Shown here one piece after another: positions 59,555 through 64,000 of a stretch of DNA of 64,000 nucleotides. Numbering within the stretch: the first letter of the stretch is position 1; each line of letters opens with the position of its first letter. The notes beneath the pieces were generated by a model. It was not told the origin of the DNA, did no database searches, and saw only the letters and a list, made by a program, of their open reading frames with translations. The position numbers and the translations under genes are program-made. Where the stretch lies: the NCBI GenBank assembly GCA_014804785.1, contig JAAUZD010000047.1, positions 1-64,000 on the forward strand. Direction: 5' to 3'. This DNA is from Lachnospiraceae bacterium (GTDB lineage: Bacteria > Bacillota > Clostridia > Lachnospirales > Lachnospiraceae).

Positions 59555-60145
59555 ATGAAAGAGAAATGTGGCATTACAAATTTAATCATTGTAATGATAT
59601 GTACATTGAGCTTAATAATCAATTCATTTACTGTAGGTCAAGATGAATTACTAGCACTTAATGCAAATAAGAGGTTGGCATTTATTTTGAATTTTCTTTT
59701 ATCAGATAAGGGGACATTTATTAGCAACGGTTCCATGTCGTATGATGCAGTATTCCATAATGGACAATGGTATAGAACTATTACTAACGTATATTTACAT
59801 GTTGGATTTTTTCATATGGCATTTAACATGGGGGCTCTTATTTGTGTAGGTAGACATATTGAGAAAAAGATAGGAAGTATTATATATGTGCTTTGTTTCA
59901 ATATAATAGCAATAATTGATGCAATTATGGTCAGTAGGATATTTCCTAATGAGGTATCTGTGGGAGCTTCGGCAGGTATATTTGGTTTATTGGGGATAGC
60001 AGTCATATTTTTGATAATTTTTTCAATGTTGTCTTTGTTATTAGGATTAAGTTCCTTTATTCATCATTTTAGCGCGTTTGTAATAGGATTAATAGCTGGA
60101 CTAATGATTTGTAGATGGTTTCCTAAAAGTGGTGTGGAAGGTTAA
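59555..60145 (+). CDS. Rhomboid-family membrane protein, shortened
   Basis: A 196-aa rhomboid-like protease. WYRTITNVYLHVGFFHMAFN holds the L1 loop and the conserved HxxxN, VGASAGIFGLLG carries the catalytic Ser (GxSxG), and HHFSAFVIGLIAG the His. Between the Ser and His the usual loop with charged residues is missing, so there may be an internal deletion. ATG 59555 with GGAGAG is preferred over the in-frame ATG 59534. Confidence 0.75.
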   Translation: MKEKCGITNLIIVMICTLSLIINSFTVGQDELLALNANKRLAFILNFLLSDKGTFISNGSMSYDAVFHNGQWYRTITNVYLHVGFFHMAFNMGALICVGRHIEKKIGSIIYVLCFNIIAIIDAIMVSRIFPNEVSVGASAGIFGLLGIAVIFLIIFSMLSLLLGLSSFIHHFSAFVIGLIAGLMICRWFPKSGVEG

Positions 60146-60236
60146 ACTCCGGTTTGTAGGGGCATTTGGACCTGTGGAATGATTATATTTATGCAGCAGT
60201 ATGATATGGGATAAGGAGATAAGGAGAGTTGCTGGG

Positions 60237-60677
60237 ATGAAGAAAACATCATTTAGAAACATGGTGCTTAAAGCAGCCGCAGAACGGTATCATACAGAAC
60301 CGGAACATCTGTGGGCAAAGTATCCGGGCTATGTAGTTCTGAGGCATACGGATAATAAAAAGTGGTACGCAGTCATTATGGATGTCCCAAGGAATAAGCT
60401 GGGGCTTGATGGCATGGAATATGTAGATATTTTAGATGTTAAGGCTGATCCGGTGATGGCAGGTTCTTTTTTGCATGAGGAAGGGATTCTGCCCGGCTAC
60501 CATATGCATAAAGGAAATTGGATAACAGTTTTGCTTGACGGGACAGTTCCCATGAATATAATCGAATTATTACTTGATACCAGCTTTGAACTAACCAGTG
60601 GAAAAAAGAAGAAAAATAAAAGGCAAAGGAATGGGGAATATGTTTTTGACCTTGAATCCGCTGACTATAGCAATTGA
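60237..60677 (+). CDS. MmcQ/YjbR family protein
   Basis: A 146-aa protein with the CyaY-like MmcQ/YjbR fold: EPEHLWAKYPGYVVLRHTDN, KKWYAVIMDV, KADPVMAGSFLHEEGILPGY and HMHKGNWITVLLDGTVP. The tail is Lys-rich. It is often annotated as DNA-binding, on weak grounds. AAGGAGAG lies 8 nt before ATG 60237. Confidence 0.85.
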   Translation: MKKTSFRNMVLKAAAERYHTEPEHLWAKYPGYVVLRHTDNKKWYAVIMDVPRNKLGLDGMEYVDILDVKADPVMAGSFLHEEGILPGYHMHKGNWITVLLDGTVPMNIIELLLDTSFELTSGKKKKNKRQRNGEYVFDLESADYSN

Positions 60678-60698
60678 TGTAAATTCCCTTTTTTAAAA

Positions 60699-60727
60699 TT
60701 GCGTACCCGTTGAAAATAGGTTATAAT
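60699..60727 (+). promoter_or_regulatory. Promoter of DHFR-like gene
   Basis: TTGCGT (60699-60704), 17-nt spacer, TATAAT (60722-60727). It resembles the promoter and leader at 22410-22472 over about 58 bp. Confidence 0.65.
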
Positions 60728-60761
60728 TGCGCTAACAAATTGGGATTTGAGGTGAAGAAAC

Positions 60762-61292
60762 ATGAGAAAAATCAGTTTATTTATTGCGATGAGTCTTGAC
60801 GGATATATTGCGGATAGTAAGGGCGGTGTCGATTGGCTGAAAGGACAAAGCGACGATGATGAGGATATTGATACCTATTCCGAGTTTGTAAAGAATATTG
60901 ATACAATATTGATGGGGTGGAATACTTATCATCAAGTAGTTACGGAGCTTTCTCCCACTGAGTGGGTATATAATGATTTTACAACTTATGTAATTACACA
61001 CAATGAGTATACTTCCTCTGAAAAAATTCGATTTACAAGTACAAATCCTATTGATTTGATAAAAAGCTTAAAAAATGAAAATGGAAAAGGTATTTGGATA
61101 TGCGGCGGAGCTAATCTTGTTCAGCAATTAGTAAATGAGGATTTAATTGACTGCTATTATATTACTATAATTCCAACACTTTTAGGCTCTGGTATTCGGC
61201 TTTTTGAAAATGCGAAACATGAGATTAAACTAAGATTACTTAATACGCAGTCATATAATGGTATGACAGATTTAATCTATACGCGAAGATAA
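60762..61292 (+). CDS. Dihydrofolate reductase / RibD C-terminal family protein
   Basis: A 176-aa reductase-like protein: ISLFIAMSLDGYIADSKGGV at the N-terminus, ILMGWNTYHQVV, IWICGGANLVQQLVNEDLID and IIPTLLGSGIRLFE. This is the YwjB/YyaP type, not the folate enzyme FolA. GAGGTGAAG lies 6 nt before the ATG. It stands alone with its own promoter. Confidence 0.88.
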   Translation: MRKISLFIAMSLDGYIADSKGGVDWLKGQSDDDEDIDTYSEFVKNIDTILMGWNTYHQVVTELSPTEWVYNDFTTYVITHNEYTSSEKIRFTSTNPIDLIKSLKNENGKGIWICGGANLVQQLVNEDLIDCYYITIIPTLLGSGIRLFENAKHEIKLRLLNTQSYNGMTDLIYTRR

Positions 61293-61401
61293 CTTGGCAT
61301 TTGTAGAGTCGGTCACGGGAACACTTTTCTGAAAAGGGAAAAATAAAATGTGTGAAAAAGAAAATATAAGGATTTAAACACACTTAAACACGGTTTTAGG
61401 T

Positions 61402-61647
61402 GTGTTTTTCTATGGAAATAGCAAAGCGAAAATCCTAAAATCAAAAGTTAATGCAAGCTATGTGGGCACATGCGGATGTGGATGGGATAAGTCGGGAAAT
61501 GCCCCTGGAAGGGGTTCCGAACAGCAGCAGGATACGCAGACGGAACAATCACAACAGCCGCAAATACTGTACTGTATGTCCTGTGGAAAGCAGATTGAAA
61601 CGGACTCAAAATTCTGCCGGTTCTGTGGAGGAAAAACTGGGATGTGA
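61402..61647 (+). pseudogene. Zinc-ribbon protein remnant
   Basis: The frame ends with ILYCMSCGKQIETDSKFCRF and CGGKTG, a clear zinc ribbon (CxxC…CxxC). The upstream part (61402-61540) is low-quality sequence, with CKLCGH readable in another frame, indicating frameshifts. The rest of 61293-61718 holds nothing else. It may once have been fused to the membrane protein downstream. Confidence 0.45.
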
Positions 61648-61718
61648 TGTAAGGCAAAAGATTGATGTATCCATTGACATCTGAAGGAAGCGGACGGCAG
61701 AAACGGAGGGATGAAAAA

Positions 61719-62345
61719 GTGAGTCGCACATCTTTCAAGACAAATCTGGCAGGGGTTGTTGGAGTTGCTGCAGTATTATTATTCATAGTCGTTGTCATTT
61801 ATGTTATGACCGGAAAGCGTGACCTTTCAGGGAACTACTATAAGGACTATAACACATATTTTTACATAGATGCTGTATTTTTTGATGATAATGGAACATT
61901 TACCATGCAAACTGCTGGTGGGTACTTTTATGGGAAATACTATAAGAAAAAAGGGAACTATTATCTATATCCTGATAGCGGAACGTCTAAAAGTTCTAAT
62001 CCTGTGTCAAATGTAGAAGAAAACCATATGGCATCGAAGTATTATTTTCTTGCCAATCCTATAGCGGATAACACGTTAGAGATTACCATGCTGGGGCGTG
62101 GAGATTATGAATACTATCTCCCGTGGAGTGGTCAAATGGCGATATTTTATAGTATACCTCTCAGAGATGCCAATGCCCATGAAGAAGAACTAAATAAGGG
62201 GTGGGAGAACCGTGAGGATGATAATGCTGTCATTGATGAACCTGCAAAAAGCACATCAATGATGGATTTCTTTCAGGAAGAATTGGAGAAAGAATCGGAG
62301 AACGACATTGGACGTCCACCAGAAGAAGATATTGTAGATTGGTGA
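61719..62345 (+). CDS. Membrane-anchored hypothetical protein
   Basis: A 208-aa protein from GTG 61719 (GGAGGG 8 nt upstream). One membrane helix (LAGVVGVAAVLLFIVVVIYV) is followed by an extracytoplasmic beta-rich domain (LSGNYYKDYNTYFYIDAVFF, GYFYGKYYKKKGNYYLYPDS) and an acidic tail. The Y/F/G-rich pattern is seen in secreted proteins that follow a zinc ribbon plus one helix in Clostridia. The function is unknown. Confidence 0.6.
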   Translation: MSRTSFKTNLAGVVGVAAVLLFIVVVIYVMTGKRDLSGNYYKDYNTYFYIDAVFFDDNGTFTMQTAGGYFYGKYYKKKGNYYLYPDSGTSKSSNPVSNVEENHMASKYYFLANPIADNTLEITMLGRGDYEYYLPWSGQMAIFYSIPLRDANAHEEELNKGWENREDDNAVIDEPAKSTSMMDFFQEELEKESENDIGRPPEEDIVDW

Positions 62346-62349
62346 GATA

Positions 62350-62578
62350 AGGAGCATAAAATACAGGACGAAAAAAATAGGAAAGATTGTCATAGCTGCT
62401 ATTATCATAGTCGTAGCAGTGGGATTAGGGGTTATGATGATCCGGACTCAGGAAAGGCGGTAGAAAAAGGAAGTGGGACAGTAATATTGACCAAGACAGT
62501 AGTACCCATTATATTGTGCCACCCTGCTATTTTGGTTAAAATATATCTTTTCTAAAATAATACAAGGAGAGCGATAGT
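62350..62578. other. Gene relic and spacer
   Basis: A frame ending at 62463 reads KKIGKIVIAAIIIVVAVGLG, a membrane anchor, but it has no valid start (ATA after GGAGC) and stops soon after. It is probably the 5' end of a deleted gene. The rest of the interval shows nothing. Confidence 0.35.
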
Positions 62579-63774
62579 ATGAAGAAAAATTTATATGTGG
62601 TGATAGTTATGCTGATTTTATTTTTAGTAGGATGCGGTGATAGTGCATCTGATATTACCAGCGCTCCGGCTGAACCAGCTACATCCATTGAGGAAACAAC
62701 ATTCTCAGAACAAACAAGTGAACCACTGGCAGTGGAAGAAAATGATTCCGAGGACATGGGCATTGACCTGGCATCCGGTCCAGCCTTGACTATACGGTCA
62801 GTGGTCCCAAAGGAGAACTGTCATATTATGTTGAATGGGAGGACGGGAGCACTTTTGAAGAAACGGTTCCGGTAATTTTGGTTGGTGATGATTGGTATAT
62901 TTCACCGGAACAACTAAATTTTACAATGCCGGAATATGGCAGCATTCCAGTGACTGCCGGAATTAACGAAAATGATATTGTAGACGGACTTTATTCTTAT
63001 TATGAGTATGTTGATGGAAGAAAATATTACGGTTTCATGAATATAAGCGGAAAAATAATTATCGAACCATATTTTTCTGAGGTTGGAGTGTTCAGTGAAG
63101 ATGGACGCTGTCCTGTCTGCTTGGATAGAAAATGGGGGATTATTGATAAGTTTGGGAAGCTTGTAGTTTCTTTTGAATTTGATGAGATTAGGAATAATCC
63201 ATCCGAAGGATTTTGGACATGTTATTTACATGACAGAGGATATGGCTTTCTTAATCTGGATACTGGAAGCAGTATTGCCTGTCAATATAGCTCTTGTGGT
63301 ATCTTTTCCGATGGCGTTGTCCCCGTACAGAAAGATGGGTATTGGGGTGCTATCGACATAGAAGGTAATACGGCAGTGGAATTTCTGTATGATGAAATGC
63401 TCCATTGGCAAATCCCGTTTAGTTACGAAGAACATGAACTGGCTTTTGTAAACGGGTTGATTCCAGTAATGGTCAATGGAGCAAAAGGAGTTATTGATTC
63501 TGCTGGAAATTACATGCTGCCAATGGACAAAGTACTTACTGGAGATGTTGAAAAGTATGACAAGATTAGCTTTCTTGATTCTAATGATTCTGCAGTAATT
63601 GTATTTGACGGTGTATTTTATGGATTAAATACTAAGGATGGTTTGGTTGGGAGCGGAATTGCTTATAATAAAATATCTTATGATGATGGAAGCCGTATCT
63701 GCATCATGGAGCTAGGGGCGACAACGGAAAAATATCGATTAGGACCTGATGGGACTGCAAATGCTTTGAAATAA
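62579..63774 (+). pseudogene. WG-repeat lipoprotein with frameshift
   Basis: ATG 62579 (AAGGAGAG upstream) opens a lipoprotein: signal peptide, lipobox LVGC (Cys about 19), and Thr/Glu-rich linker. Near 62780 the frame shifts. The continuation, SLDYTVSGPKGELSYYVEWE, is seamless in the other frame and runs to 63774. The C-terminal part carries WG-type repeats (KYYGFMNISGKIIIEPYFSE, KWGIIDKFGKLVVSFEFDEI, GYWGAIDIEGNTAVEFLYDE). One missing base near 62778-62782 explains both frames. WG proteins are cell-surface beta structures of unclear role. Confidence 0.8.
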
Positions 63775-63805
63775 AATGCTTTCTTTCCATGCATATTTTC
63801 TATAT

Positions 63806-63842
63806 CCGTCTGCATGTGTTACAGTTTGCAGACGGATTTGTA
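63806..63842 (+). terminator. Terminator after WG-repeat gene
   Basis: CCGTCTGCA (63806-63814) pairs with TGCAGACGG (63827-63835), followed by ATTTGTATTTT. Confidence 0.7.
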
Positions 63843-63967
63843 TTTTATAGAAATGAAAGCATCCTTGAAAGTTGTGAGTTTCTTTACGAGGACATTATCC
63901 TATGATAAACTATGTGTATATCAAAAAGAGGCGATTATTTAAGTTTCAAACATAGGATATACAGGTT

Positions 63968-64000
63968 GTGACATTAGGTGAATTTATCAGGAGATTAGAG
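63968..64000 (+). CDS. Partial ORF at window end
   Basis: A GTG at 63968 begins VTLGEFIRRLE and runs off the window. A moderately good context (ACAGG) lies upstream. The beginning looks like that of small hypothetical proteins, but too little is visible to name it. Confidence 0.3.
   Translation, partial: MTLGEFIRRLE

Overview
The window looks like a chromosomal segment of a Gram-positive gut Clostridium, most likely a member of the Lachnospiraceae. The evidence is a PolC-type replicative polymerase, strong AGGAGG-type ribosome binding sites, moderate-to-low GC, Rrf2/DtxR/PadR/XRE regulators, FeoA-FeoA-FeoB with its Cys-rich partner, carAB in tandem, and many short accessory genes typical of that family. 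The genus cannot be fixed from the sequence alone.

Layout. 0-9.7 kb is core-like: polC, an acyltransferase, then a probable metal-homeostasis operon (ArsC/Spx-like protein, His-rich G3E GTPase, a second G3E-type protein fused to a YcgQ-like domain, and a CmpB-type membrane protein). A tRNA-Leu(AAG) gene at 9763-9847 is the insertion site of a compact mobile element at 9827-17198. The element is bounded by a 24-bp direct repeat of the tRNA 3' end. It encodes a tyrosine integrase, an HUH-plus-P-loop Rep protein, an FtsK/TcpA-like DNA translocase, small proteins, two XRE regulators, and a secreted protein that begins and ends with the same 20-residue motif, divergently placed from one XRE gene across a palindromic operator. 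This element is the most interesting system in the window.

17.2-28.4 kb is an accessory zone rich in decaying genes: a PIN toxin disrupted at a T10 run, an XRE gene with an internal stop, a CPBP protease with a 1-nt frameshift, a deleted HAD gene, an acetyltransferase remnant and a possible type I toxin locus. Intact members include NUDIX, LRR/NADase-type lipoprotein, TetR, kinase-like, LysM, DUF3089 and HD proteins.

28.4-55.8 kb is again mostly orderly. An Rrf2 regulator diverges from a sulfur operon: a 28-residue Cys-rich leader peptide and terminator, then metNIQ-type ABC transporter genes, an AhpD-like protein and an iron alcohol dehydrogenase. Then come a DUF885 peptidase-like protein, carA-carB, a three-gene carbohydrate ABC transporter with a LacI/CcpA-type palindrome, a chemoreceptor, LysR, HAD and alpha/beta hydrolase genes, and the iron system (DtxR-family regulator divergent from feoA-feoA-feoB and a Cys-rich small protein, with an operator inside the promoter spacer). 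A PAS-GGDEF-EAL protein and an SDR oxidoreductase close this part.

55.8-64 kb is a second accessory, partly degenerate zone: PadR-HXXEE operon with a perfect 13-bp operator, two broken TraX-like fragments that repeat each other around a Phd/RelE-type module and a membrane protein, a rhomboid-like protein, MmcQ/YjbR, a DHFR/RibD-like reductase, zinc-ribbon remnants, and a frameshifted WG-repeat lipoprotein. Annotations come from reading motifs by eye; no database search was run.
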